Below, piece after piece: positions 35,394 to 57,397 of a DNA stretch of 64,000 nucleotides. Within the stretch, counting starts at the first letter, position 1, and every line of letters starts with the position of its first letter. The notes under the pieces are model-generated. The model searched no databases and had not been told where the DNA came from. It saw nothing but the letters and a program-made list of their open reading frames with translations. The translations under genes and the position numbers were made by a program. This DNA comes from Salminus brasiliensis (taxonomy: Eukaryota; Chordata; Actinopteri; Characiformes; Bryconidae). The DNA lies in contig NC_132880.1 of the NCBI RefSeq assembly GCF_030463535.1, forward strand, positions 42,693,342 through 42,757,341, written 5' to 3'.

Positions 35394-37943
35394 CACAGGC
35401 TAACACTGGCAGCTAATCTTAGCTAATATGATTAATTCAGGCTAACACAGGCAGCTAATCTTAGCTAATATGATTAATTCAGGCTAACACAGGCAGCTAA
35501 TCTTAGCTAATATGATTAATTCAGGCTAACACAGGCAGCTAAGCTTAGCTAATATGATTAATTCAGGCTAACACTGGCAGCTAATCTTAGCTAATATGAT
35601 TAATTCAGGCTAACACAGGCAGCTAATCTTAGCTAACAGGTCTAACACAGGCTAACACTGGAAGCTAATCTTAGCTAATATGATTAATTCAGGCTAACAC
35701 AGGCAGCTAATCTTAGCTAACAGGTCTAACACAGGCTAACACTGGAAGCTAATCTTAGCTAACAGGATTAATCCAGGCTAACACAGGCAGCTAGTCTTAG
35801 TTAACATGATTAACTCAGGCTAACACAGGCAGCTAGTCTTAGTTAACATGATTAACTCAGGCTAACACAGGCAGCTAATCTTAGCTAACAGGTCTAACAC
35901 AGGCTAACACAGGCAGCTAATCTTAGCTAATATGATTAACTCAGGCTAACACAGGCAGCTAATCTTAGCTAATATGATTAATTCAGGCTAACACAGGCAG
36001 CTAATCTTAGCTAATATGATTAATTCAGGCTAACACAGGCAGCTAATCTTAGCTAATATGATTAATTCAGGCTAACACAGGCAGCTAATCTTAGCTAATA
36101 TGATTAATTCAGGCTAACACACACAGCTAATCTTAGCTAATATGATTAATTCAGGCTAACACAGGCAGCTAAGCTTAGCTAATATGATTAATTCAGGCTA
36201 ACACTGGCAGCTAATCTTAGCTAATATGATTAATTCAGGCTAACACAGGCAGCTAATCTTAGCTAACAGGTCTAACACAGGCTAACACTGGAAGCTAATC
36301 TTAGCTAATATGATTAATTCAGGCTAACACAGGCAGCTAATCTTAGCTAACAGGTCTAACACAGGCTAACACTGGAAGCTAATCTTAGCTAACAGGATTA
36401 ATCCAGGCTAACACAGGCAGCTAGTCTTAGTTAACATGATTAACTCAGGCTAACACAGGCAGCTAGTCTTAGTTAACATGATTAACTCAGGCTAACACAG
36501 GCAGCTAATCTTAGCTAACAGGTCTAACACAGGCTAACACAGGCAGCTAATCTTAGCTAATATGATTAACTCAGGCTAACACAGGCAGCTAATCTTAGCT
36601 AATATGATTAATTCAGGCTAACACAGGCAGCTAATCTTAGCTAATATGATTAATTCAGGCTAACACAGGCAGCTAATCTTAGCTAATATGATTAATTCAG
36701 GCTAACACAGGCAGCTAATCTTAGCTAATATGATTAATTCAGGCTAACACAGGCAGCTAATCTTAGCTAATATGATTAATTCAGGCTAACACAGGCAGCT
36801 AATCTTAGCTAATATGATTAATTCAGGCTAACACAGGCAGCTAATCTTAGCTAATATGATTAATTCAGGCTAACACAGGCAGCTAATCTTAGCTAATATG
36901 ATTAATTCAGGCTAACACAGGCAGCTAATCTTAGCTAACAGGTCTAACACAGGCTAACACAGGCAGCTAATCTTAGCTAACAGGTCTAACACAGGCTAAC
37001 ACTGGAAGCTAATCTTAGCTAAAAGGTGTAATCCAGGCTAACACAGGCAGCTAATCGTAGCTAACAGGATGAATCCAGGCTAACACTGGCAGCTAATCTT
37101 AGCTAACAGGTCTAACACAGGCTAACACACGCAGCTAATCTTAGCTAATATGATTAATTCAGGCTAACACAGGCAGCTAATCTTAGCTAACAGGTCTAAC
37201 ACAGGCTAACACAGGCAGCTAATCTTAGCTAACAGGATTAATCCAGGCTAACACACGCAGCTAATCTTAGCTAATATGATTAATTCAGGCTAACACAGGC
37301 AGCTAATCTTAGCTAATATGATTAATTCAGGCTAACACACGCAGCTAATCTTAGCTAATATGATTAATTCAGGCTAACACAGGCAGCTAATCTTAGCTAA
37401 TATGATTAATTCAGGCTAACACACGCAGCTAATCTTAGCTAATATGATTAATTCAGGCTAACACAGGCAGCTAATCTTAGCTAATATGATTAATTCAGGC
37501 TAACACAGGCAGCTAGTCTTAGCTAACAGGATTAATTCAGGCTAACACACACAGCTAATCTTAGCTAACAGGATTAATTCAGGCTAACACAGGCAGCTAA
37601 TCTTAAATAACAGGATTAACTCAGGCTACCACAGGCAGCTAATCTTAGCTAATATGATTAACTCAGGCTAACACAGGCAGCTAATCTTAGCTAATATGAT
37701 TAATTCAGGCTAACACAGGCAGCTAATCTTAGCTAATATGATTAATTCAGGCTAACACTGGCAGCTAATCTTAGCTAACAGGTGTAATTCAGGCTAACAC
37801 AGGCAGCTAATCTTAGCTAACAGGTGTAATTCAGGCTAACACAGGCAGCTAATCTTAGCTAATATGATTAATCCAGGCTAACACAGGCAGCTAATCTTAG
37901 CTAACAGGTGTAATTCAGGCTAACACAGGCAGCTAATCTTAGC
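35394..37943 (+). repeat. 42-bp minisatellite with 630-bp higher-order repeat
   Basis: About 2,550 bp, roughly 60 copies of a unit beginning AGGCTAACACAGGCAGCTAA and continuing TCTTAGCTAATATGATTAATTC. Alternative endings (ACAGGTCTAACAC, ACAGGATTAATCC, ACAGGTGTAATTC, GTTAACATGATTAACTC) mark different unit types. The order of unit types from about 35,490 to 36,120 is repeated from about 36,120 to 36,750, a 15-unit (630-bp) higher-order duplication. Every unit carries TTAGCTAA, itself a palindrome. No ORF, no spacers. Confidence 0.97.
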
Positions 37944-37949
37944 AAAAAT

Positions 37950-38212
37950 AGCTGATTGTCTTCATCTACAGTAGATGAGTATGAAATATTAGCCAGTAAG
38001 TGAACAGTCAGGTGTTGTGGGGTTTTTCTGGTATGCAGTGGTCAGTGTGAACTAGTGAACCAGTGAGAGGGTCATGGGCACCTAAGACTCCTTGACACTC
38101 ATGGATGCCCCACCTCACAATTTACAGGACTTGAAGGATCTGCTGCTGATGTTTTGGTGGCAGATACCTCAGGACACCTTTTAGAGGTCTTATGGAGTCA
38201 AAGCCTTGATGG
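37950..38212 (-). mobile_element. ATCAGCCATAAC-family fragment, host of a nested MITE
   Basis: Interior part of the family seen at 23,466-24,010: ATTGTCTTCATCTACAGTAG, GGTCATGGGCACCTAAGACT, CACCTCACAATTTACAGGAC, GCAGATACCTCAGGACACCT. It continues after the inserted MITE at 38,350. Confidence 0.7.
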
Positions 38213-38220
38213 GTTATGAA

Positions 38221-38349
38221 CAGTGTTGCCAATTCCTCAGTATTGGCAGAAAAGGAGGCTAGATTTGTTGCTTGCCGCTTAAAAAAGTCGCTAGAGGAGT
38301 CTGAAAAGTCGCTAAATATAGCAACAAAGTGGCCAAAATGGCAACGCTG
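38221..38349 (+). mobile_element. hAT-type MITE with intact 8-bp target duplication
   Basis: 129 bp bounded by CAGTGTTGCC and GGCAACGCTG (imperfect terminal inverted repeats) and flanked on both sides by GTTATGAA (38,213-38,220 and 38,350-38,357). Terminal CAGTG/CAGCG and 8-bp duplications are typical of the hAT superfamily. The interior (AAAAAGTCGCTAGAGGAGTC, AAAGTCGCTAAATATAGCAA) is non-coding. Confidence 0.9.
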
Positions 38350-39450
38350 GTTATGAAGCTGTTTGCGGGTCTACATAGGTCTACATAACATAAGCAGTAA
38401 TACTGTAATAATAAAAAATAATACATAAAACAACGCTATGTCCGTGTTTATGTGCACTTTGAGCAAAGCAGATCTGCTTCTCTTTGTTGTGAAAACCACC
38501 CCCAGCTTTATAGCCCAAGCACTTATAGCGCCCCCTTATGGACAATCTTGCTAAAGGTGAGTCACTGAGTTACAAGACCGGTCCATGATGTGCTGCATAT
38601 CTAATAAAACAGCCCATGCATCTCAAAGAGTTAAAACTAACATCACTACCACACACCTTATACGCATACCATAAAAAAAGCAACAACTACATCTTACTAA
38701 AATGTAGTGCTCTGAGAACAGAAGATATATTTCCTAATTTATTTTATTTATATATATTTTTTTATTTGACATATAATGCTAATCTAACAAAAGCTAAAAT
38801 AAATAAATGAAAATGAAGATTGTGATTTTATGGTGCTGAGGACAATGCTCTAATTTTTAAGGTGCCATTATTTTTTTGCCTTTTCAGATTTCAAGCTTTT
38901 TTAGGTCTTACAAATGACTCTTGCGTACAGTTCTGGCATGAATAAAAATAGAAATATGTGATTATTGAAGCTTATTAAACCTTATTTTCCAGTTAGGTAC
39001 TGCATAACTTTCAAAATCCTACATCTTACCTAAGCCTTAAATGGATTTATGAATATACGCCTGCCTGTGCATTTCATTCATCACACTCCCCTCTACTCTC
39101 TTTTAAATCCAAACTTAAAACTTAAACTTAACTTTTACAAATGACTCTTGCGTACAGTTCTGGCATGAATAAAAATAGAAATATGTGATTATTGAAGCTT
39201 ATTATTAAACCTTATTTTCTGTACTTGTTTACCTACATGAAAAATCTCTGACTGGGGGCTGACTGACAGTTCAAGGTCCCCCCCCAGAGGCTTGTGAGCA
39301 TCCTGCCTCTTACTGGTGGTGAGGGGTCAATACAACTGGTTGAAGCTTAAAAAGACACTGAATATTCTGTAATGTCACTCATTTGGGCTTTGATTTGGAC
39401 TCATTAAGTACATTAACAAAAACAACCAAAACATGTCCTCTGTGATATAT
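38350..39450. other. Gene-free stretch with duplicated blocks downstream of krit1
   Basis: AT-rich. Block A (ACAAATGACTCTTGCGTACA to AAACCTTATTTTC) occurs at 38,910-38,987 and again at 39,137-39,222. Block B (CCAGTTAGGTACTGCATAAC to AAACTTAACTTTT) lies between them at 38,988-39,137 and is repeated at 41,113-41,262 inside krit1. No gene recognised. Confidence 0.7.
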
Positions 39451-39457
39451 TATTCAT

Positions 39458-39463
39458 TTTATT
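39458..39463 (-). terminator. krit1 poly(A) signal
   Basis: AATAAA on the minus strand (TTTTAATAAAATG), 272 bp beyond the krit1 stop codon; the first canonical hexamer in that direction. Confidence 0.6.
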
Positions 39464-39734
39464 AAAATGCACCCAAATAATATAAATATTTACAAGTAAC
39501 GGTGGTCAATTCAAATGAACTGTTATGAAATTATAAAACGTATTCCAAACAGCATATCGCGTACAGTATGAAAATATGTCAAAAATAGATTACTTTCAAA
39601 ATGATACGCAATGTTACGTCATCTTGGTAAAAACACTTCTTTGTCATTCAAAGTAATAAAAACACAAAAGCAAAACAACTCAACAAGGCAAGGCACTCCC
39701 ACAGGCGTTCTGAGCCAGCTCACGGTGCTGGGAG

Positions 39735-51300
<11,566 letters not shown>

Positions 51301-51655
51301 GCCTGGAACAAAAAGGTGAAGGTAGTAGCTAGCTAAAAACATCCAATCATTTACACATTTATCACTGTAAGGACTTTTAAGTTGACGTGTATTATTATTA
51401 TTAAAGCACTGTAAAAATAAATAAAAGGGTATACAGGGTTATACATCGATAATAAATATGTAATAACATATATTATAAATTTTAAAAGTTTTATCCAACG
51501 AAAGTTACTAAGTTACACAAAAACACGGGTTGGTAAAACTACTTTTAGCACAGTATGATTAATAATACGACAAAAAAAACATTGCAGTCGGTACTGTTGT
51601 GACAGAGCTACGGAAACGCGACACCCACCATCGGCCAACTCCTTGCTAACTGTTT

Positions 51656-51824
51656 AGCGACGGTGGAGAGTCCCGATCCATGGAGTATGGATCCGCTCCG
51701 GGGTTTTGTTCCAACTGCCTGGTCAGCAGTGCTGCAGCGCCGCTGCAGCACTGCTGACCAGGCAGTTGGAACAAAACCCCGGAGCGGATCCATACTCCAT
51801 GGATCAGGAGTCTCCACCTCCGCT
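51656..51824. repeat. Near-perfect giant palindrome (hairpin) in krit1 5' intron
   Basis: Centred on 51,740: 65 bp on each side (51,675-51,739 and 51,741-51,805) are exact reverse complements with a single unpaired base between, and pairing continues with few mismatches to about 51,656/51,824. Each arm reads GATCCATGGAGTATGGATCC, GCTCCGGGGTTTTGTTCCAA, CTGCCTGGTCAGCAGTGCTG inward. Because of the symmetry, both strands show nearly the same open frame (beginning ME(S/T)PDPWSMDPLRGF); I do not treat it as a gene. It lies between the presumed noncoding exon and the first coding exon of krit1. A related arm-like sequence is at 19,783-19,815. Confidence 0.97.
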
Positions 51825-51932
51825 GCTTACCTACTGGCTAACGTTCTCATAACAAAGCTACGCAAGCTGAATAGAGGTGGTTGTGCGTCTTATTAACAGC
51901 TTATAACACCACACACAGCCACGGCACCGTAC

Positions 51933-52080
51933 CTGGAAGGTCTTTCTCTCGTATTTGGGTATTCCGGACTGAGGAGGGGAGCTAGCTGAGCTCCAGCAGA
52001 TCATCTTCCGCTGGCTGTGAACTCTCAGAGAATGGAGAGAGGGGGAGCGTGTAGTTGTTTCCACACCCGTTTTCAGGTCG
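51933..52080 (-). promoter_or_regulatory. Presumed krit1 noncoding exon 1 and promoter
   Basis: On the minus strand, GC-rich sequence ends in a good donor (TTCCAG|GTACGG, exon border 51,933), pairing naturally with the acceptor at 51,303 (TTGTTCCAG). The 150 bp upstream contain GC-rich TATA-less sequence (CCGCCCCGCCGAC on the plus strand at about 52,085) and CTCTCAGAGAATGG. Exact start unknown. Confidence 0.5.
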
Positions 52081-52251
52081 ATCTCCGCCCCGCCGACTTA
52101 CAATAGGCTGCTGGTCAGAAGCTGAGGGGCGAGTTAGTCAGTAAAAGTCCAGAGGACGCACTAAAGCATCAGGAAAATATTTCTTTTTAACTCACACATA
52201 CACTCACATACAGATAAATATGTACATATATATATATATATATATATGTAC

Positions 52252-52286
<35 letters not shown>

Positions 52287-52619
52287 GACACGCACTATTT
52301 CATCTCTGTATATATATTTGTATATTTGTATTCTGTATTTTTTTTGCTTATATTTCTATATTTTCATATTTTTATATTTTATTCTTTAACTTAAATGTAA
52401 CTTATTCTATTTTTATTTTCTTCATTTTTATTTTATTTATTTATTTTTTCTTTTGCACTTTTGCACTTTACTTCATTAAGTTAAGGTTTAGTTAAGTTTA
52501 AATGTAGATTTTTTATTGTATAGCTTGATGTGGGCAGACTGTCATAAAAGCATTTCACTGCAAGTTATACTGTGTATGACTATGTATGTGACAAATAAAA
52601 AATTTGATTTGGATACAAG

Positions 52620-53325
52620 TTATTAAATAATATTTAGGGACATAAACCAGTCCTTTAATTTAATAAATTGTTCCCAAATTGTTCCATTAAACCGAGGCAA
52701 TGGTTTATTACATGAAGTCATTGATTAATTAAAGCATGGAAATTATTTATTACATTTACTACAAAAATAAATACATTGAGGAAATTATTAAAGCAAAGAT
52801 ATTATTTATTAAATTGAGAGAAGGATTTTTAAATCAAGGGAAAAATTTATTAAATTGAAGTAGATTTTTTTTATCTAAAAATATTTATTAAACTAAGGAA
52901 AATATTAAATTAAAGCAACAATTTTTTAACTATGGGAAAGATTTATTAAATTGAATAAAGTACTAAATCGAGGTTATTATTTATTAAATTGAGGAAACGA
53001 ATTTTAAATCAAGGGAACAATTTATTACATTGAGAAAACGATTTTAAAAAAGTAAAAAAAAGCATTTCACTGCAAGTTATACTGTGTATTACTATGTATG
53101 TGACAAATAAAATTTGATTTGATTTATTAAATTGAAGTAGATTTTTTTATCTAGAAAATATTTATTAAACTGAGTAAAATATAAAATTAAAGCAACATTT
53201 TTTAAACTATGGGAAATATTTATTAAATCGAGGAAAGTATTAAATTGAGGATATTATTAAATTTATTAAAAACAATTTTTAAATCTGAGGGAACGATTTA
53301 TTAAATTGAAGTGGCGATTTAAAAA

Positions 53326-53394
<69 letters not shown>

Positions 53395-53660
53395 TGAAAT
53401 GAAGGATATACTTTATTAAATTGAGAAAACTTTTAAATTTTTAAATAAAGGGAACAATTTATTACATTGAGGAAACAATTTATTAAATTGAAGTAGAATT
53501 TTTTTTATCTAGAAAATATTTATTAAACTGAAGAAAATATTAAATGAAAGCAACATTTTTTAAACTATGGGAAAGATTGATTAAATCGAGGATATTTATA
53601 AAATGTATTAAAAACAATTTTTAAATCTGAGGGATCAATTTATTACATTGAGCCCACCTT
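52620..53660 (+). repeat. Diverged AT-rich tandem repeat
   Basis: Recurrent TTTATTAAATTGA-G-AAA and GAAGTAGATTTTTTTTATCT motifs at irregular spacing of about 40-60 bp, with variants in nearly every copy. One stretch (about 53,040-53,230) repeats the order seen at 52,555-52,930, including a LINE-type tail, so the block has been partly duplicated as a unit. Confidence 0.75.
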
Positions 53661-54529
53661 TCAAGCCCTTCTTTCAGTTTAGAACATGTAAAGTATAAAT
53701 ATATACTAAAACCCACTGGTTACAGTGAACATAAAACCTACAGAGCCTACAGGGGTATGTCATAGTTTGGCCTCTCCACTCAAAACGTCAGATGAGTTAG
53801 GAGAGTAAAGCGAGCAGAAGATGAACTGACCTTCAAAAGGCACAAAGTTCAAGATGAAACCTCTGCAAGCAAGGTGGCTCCTCAAACCTTTCCCCAACAG
53901 TCAGCAGCTGCCCGGCTCTCTGACTATTAAAGCAATCGTCAAAAGTTTATGCATCAAGGCCTGCTGTGTAGGCTTAAGACAGCCAAATATCCCAGAATGC
54001 TTTACGCACTGAGCTGCTGTTCCAAATGCTAAATTACTGTACAGCATCCTCCCATCCTCGAGAGTCGAACTTGCCAAGTCAGCACTACCAACTACAACAG
54101 TCCGAGCTTGGCGTACTTTGTTTGAGAATCCCCCCGGTCACTAACATGACCTTCATGAAAGATTCCTCAGAAGAAAACCTTTCCAGGACGGTTACCACAA
54201 AATCCAGAGTCAGCCGTTATATTCGCTAAATATTTGGGAAAAGCAAAAAGGGGCAGAATTTCATTAGAACACCACCTCTCCAACTGTTAAGCACATGTTT
54301 TGGGCTTGTGCTGCAGCCAGTGGCACAGGGAACATTTCAAAGGGAGAGGGATTCGATTAAGTACCAGAAACATCTGGAAGCAAACAAACATCCCTACATC
54401 TACAAATAAAAGCTGAAACCGGAAAGAGGACTCCTACAGTAGGATAATGAGGACATGTGGACTGCCAGAAAGTACAGTAATATCACAAATATGGGGCTCC
54501 GCTGTGTTACGCAGGTCTCGTGAACATGA

Positions 54530-54670
54530 CCCTAACCCTTCTCCCAAGTTAAATAGTGCAGTTAGCCGCGTGCAGAGCTCAGAGTAGCAACAACAGCACT
54601 GCTCTTCTCTCCATTACAGTCAGTAGAGCAGCAACAGGATTTTAAAGCGATTATTTTAAGGTAAAAATAC
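54530..54670 (+). repeat. Dispersed MITE-like repeat, partial copy 3
   Basis: Contains AAATAGTGCAGTTAGCCGCG, TCTCCATTACAGTCAGTAGA and GATTATTTTAAGGTAAAAAT, matching the right half of 1,895-2,290. Confidence 0.5.
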
Positions 54671-55258
54671 CAATATTATAACCTGGCCTTTCTGTTAAGT
54701 GTTGAGAGTAGTTTACTTCTGGAAGTAAACCCTCAGTATTTATGAAGACATCTCAATTTAGATGTTCAAGCTTTCTTGACAATCAAGGCAGGAATTCTGC
54801 AAGGGTCAACATTAGTTGTCTTCCATGGTCTCCCAGAGCTCGTCCCACATATACATATATACTTTATATATACACATATACATATACATTATATAAATAA
54901 ATATATAAATATTCCCACTTTAAGCATATTTGCTATATTTGCATTAAACCCACTGAATTTAAACCAAGTCTACACTTCATTAACATTAATGGCCTCATTG
55001 GTTTCAAATCCATCAAGTTATGAGTACAGAAATTGACCAAAGTTACCCAATTAAATATGAAAAACCACCACTCAAACTAAATATATAAAAGTACCTGATG
55101 GTATTCTACACTTTGAGACAAGACGGACAAGAGCAGACATGCAAACAACCTTCCTCTTCGTTAAAATGATATTTTAACATGAAACACTACTTAATTGTGA
55201 ATAATGCGCAGCTGCCCGTTTCACATAAGAGAAGGAACACATTGGTCTATTTCATAAT

Positions 55259-55264
55259 TTTATT
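55259..55264 (-). terminator. Candidate nup153 poly(A) signal
   Basis: AATAAA on the minus strand (CATCAATAAAATTATG), about 1.27 kb after the nup153 stop; another hexamer lies 25 bp upstream in transcript direction (55,284-55,289). A 3' UTR of this length would fit the family, but no transcript evidence is available. Confidence 0.4.
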
Positions 55265-56037
55265 GATGGCAATTACCCATGGTTTTATTTATCACTCGTC
55301 CAGTAATAATTATCATGGCTTTAAAATTAAAGTAGACGTCCTTATTATCCAAAGTCACCCTAGTCCATTTAAACAAGCAATAGAAAAATATATACTTAAT
55401 ACTTTTTACAACACTGCTTTTGGTCCAAACAAAAGTGGATCAGAAATGCCAATATACCTTTAGTCTTCAAAGGATCCCCAATTTGCATTTAAGGTTCATT
55501 TTTAAATGGATTTGGGCAACTTTGAATTAAGGGCTTTACATAATAAATTCTAAAAGACAAATTCTGAACGAAAAAGAAAAAAGTTGGTTTAACACACAAA
55601 ACCTTCACAGATTAAAAAAAGTTACTATTTACAATTTTAATAATATTCAAAGGCCAATTCAGAGTGTGTGAGAATGAGAGAAAGGTAGGTCGAGAGCGCA
55701 AGAGAGAGAGACAGAACATAAGACTGGGAAAGGTCAGAATAAAGGAGAGGAGATCAGGGACAGAGAGAGGGTACTAAAAGGGCTTAGAAGTTGAAGGAAA
55801 TGTAGATTTACAAAGGACCTCTGCAGAAGAGCTCCAGGGTTACTTTCTGTTTCACCCATCAGTCTCCACAGTGCACGGGTGTGGCCCACACCACCCTGCC
55901 CTTTCCTTAAACACATTCATTTGCCTCTCATGTCAAGACATCAACCAGCACAGTTTAGCATGTACAAAGAAACCACATACACACAATCTGTGCACAAAAA
56001 GAAAAAAACAAAACAAAAAAAACCCCCAAAAACAAAG

Positions 56038-56081
<44 letters not shown>

Positions 56082-56266
56082 ACACATCTGAACGCTTCAG
56101 CTTTATAGAAACACTCGCCTCAGAACATACAGCAACGAGTCCTCTTTAACCCGATCACCCCAGGCAAACCTACCGTCAACTCCCTAAAGTTTTTGCATGT
56201 TTTTCCTTTACAAAAAGTCATGCGCAAATCCTGCCAAGAATGCAGATGTTGAAAATATATATATAT

Positions 56267-56306
<40 letters not shown>

Positions 56307-56530
56307 ACCTTTCCTGTTGAAGGTAAGGTTTTTGCTTGATTGTATTATTTTGCATTTTTGAGTCTTGGTTAGATTTTGTCAGTGAACCGGGACTCCAGTC
56401 TACTACGGACCCTCAACTGCAAATGAAACCTCCTGCAAAACTGAGCCATCAGAGTGCCATGCTCACAATACTAAGTACTTCAGTGTTTGTTCAGAGATGA
56501 GACGAGACAGCTTGACAGTAATTTCCAGCT
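55265..56530 (-). other. Probable nup153 3' UTR
   Basis: Sequence between the nup153 stop and the candidate poly(A) signal. It has no ORF of interest, a 40-plus run of A on the plus strand (about 56,038-56,080, therefore U in the transcript) and (TA)n(CA)n at about 56,256-56,302. Confidence 0.45.
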
Positions 56531-57359
56531 TTACTTCCTACGTCGGACGGCGGTTTTAATCTTGCGGCCAGCGATGGCGTGCGGTCCAGAGGGGGTCACA
56601 TTTTGAGCATTCTTTGTTGACCTGGGAAGAAAGAAACACTACATCAGTCGATATGCTCGAACTGGGAAAATCTCACTTTTTTTTAAAAGTATACCCGCAA
56701 GAGCACCAGGTGGTGCTGTTTATTACCCAATATTAAAGGATGGGGGCTGCGAAAAGCTGAAGCCTCCACCAGTTGCGACGGGCTGGGCAGACATGGCTGG
56801 TGAGGGTGCAGAATTGGCTGCATTCCCTGACCCTCCTCCAAAAGTAAACACAGCACTGTTCCTGTTAGGTGTCCCAAAAGCGCTGGCTCCTCCAAACTGA
56901 AATCCTCCTAGACAACAACAATGGAGAGATGATAGATGACAAGTATTTTATTCAAGCGTCCTGATTGTGGGTTTTGTTTGATAATGTTCTGCCTATTCAA
57001 AGTGTTACTCAACTTCTAGCTTTTATACATCTTTTAAAAGCATTGTGTATTTGAGTCATTTAAAGCTATATTTCTGAGCTTATGCTTGCCTTTCTAGCAC
57101 AGCGGTTTCTCAATGATACAATCAGTTTTACCAGCCTGAGTGCACGCTCAATGTATTAAAACATAATCCTATAAAATAGTCATATGAAAAGGGCCATCTA
57201 CAACAAGAAATGTCCCGACCACCACATTATATAAATTGTTCACTAAAAATGAAATAGTAGCTCATTGCACCTAAACTATGTGGCCGTATTATTTATACAA
57301 ACACAAGAGCAGATCTGAAACAGTATTTATGTACTAGGATCGGATTGGGAAGACCTTTC

Positions 57360-57397
<38 letters not shown>

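Larger units (their letters stand above)
52090..55250. other. AT-rich intergenic region between krit1 and nup153
   Basis: No gene recognised. (TA)n/(CA)n microsatellites at about 52,218-52,288; a LINE/SINE 3' tail (TTTCACTGCAAGTTATACTG, GTGACAAATAAA) at 52,550-52,610, repeated at 53,063-53,122; diverged AT-rich tandem repeats from 52,620 to 53,660; (AT)n(AG)n at 53,331-53,388; a MITE-like repeat at 54,530-54,670. 53,680-54,480 is complex, non-repetitive sequence in which I see nothing definite. Confidence 0.65.

Noticed and set aside
35394-37943. Regular repeats resembling a CRISPR array
   Set aside because: Units are contiguous and similar over their whole length with no unique spacers, and the genome is eukaryotic; it is a minisatellite.
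51608-51896. Two almost identical proteins encoded on opposite strands (starting MESPDPWSMD/METPDPWSMD)
   Set aside because: The identity is a consequence of the palindrome; no homologue recognised and no gene structure.
52080-55250. ankib1, the usual head-to-head neighbour of KRIT1 in mammals
   Set aside because: No plus-strand exon with ankyrin or RING-IBR features was seen; the region is AT-rich repeats.
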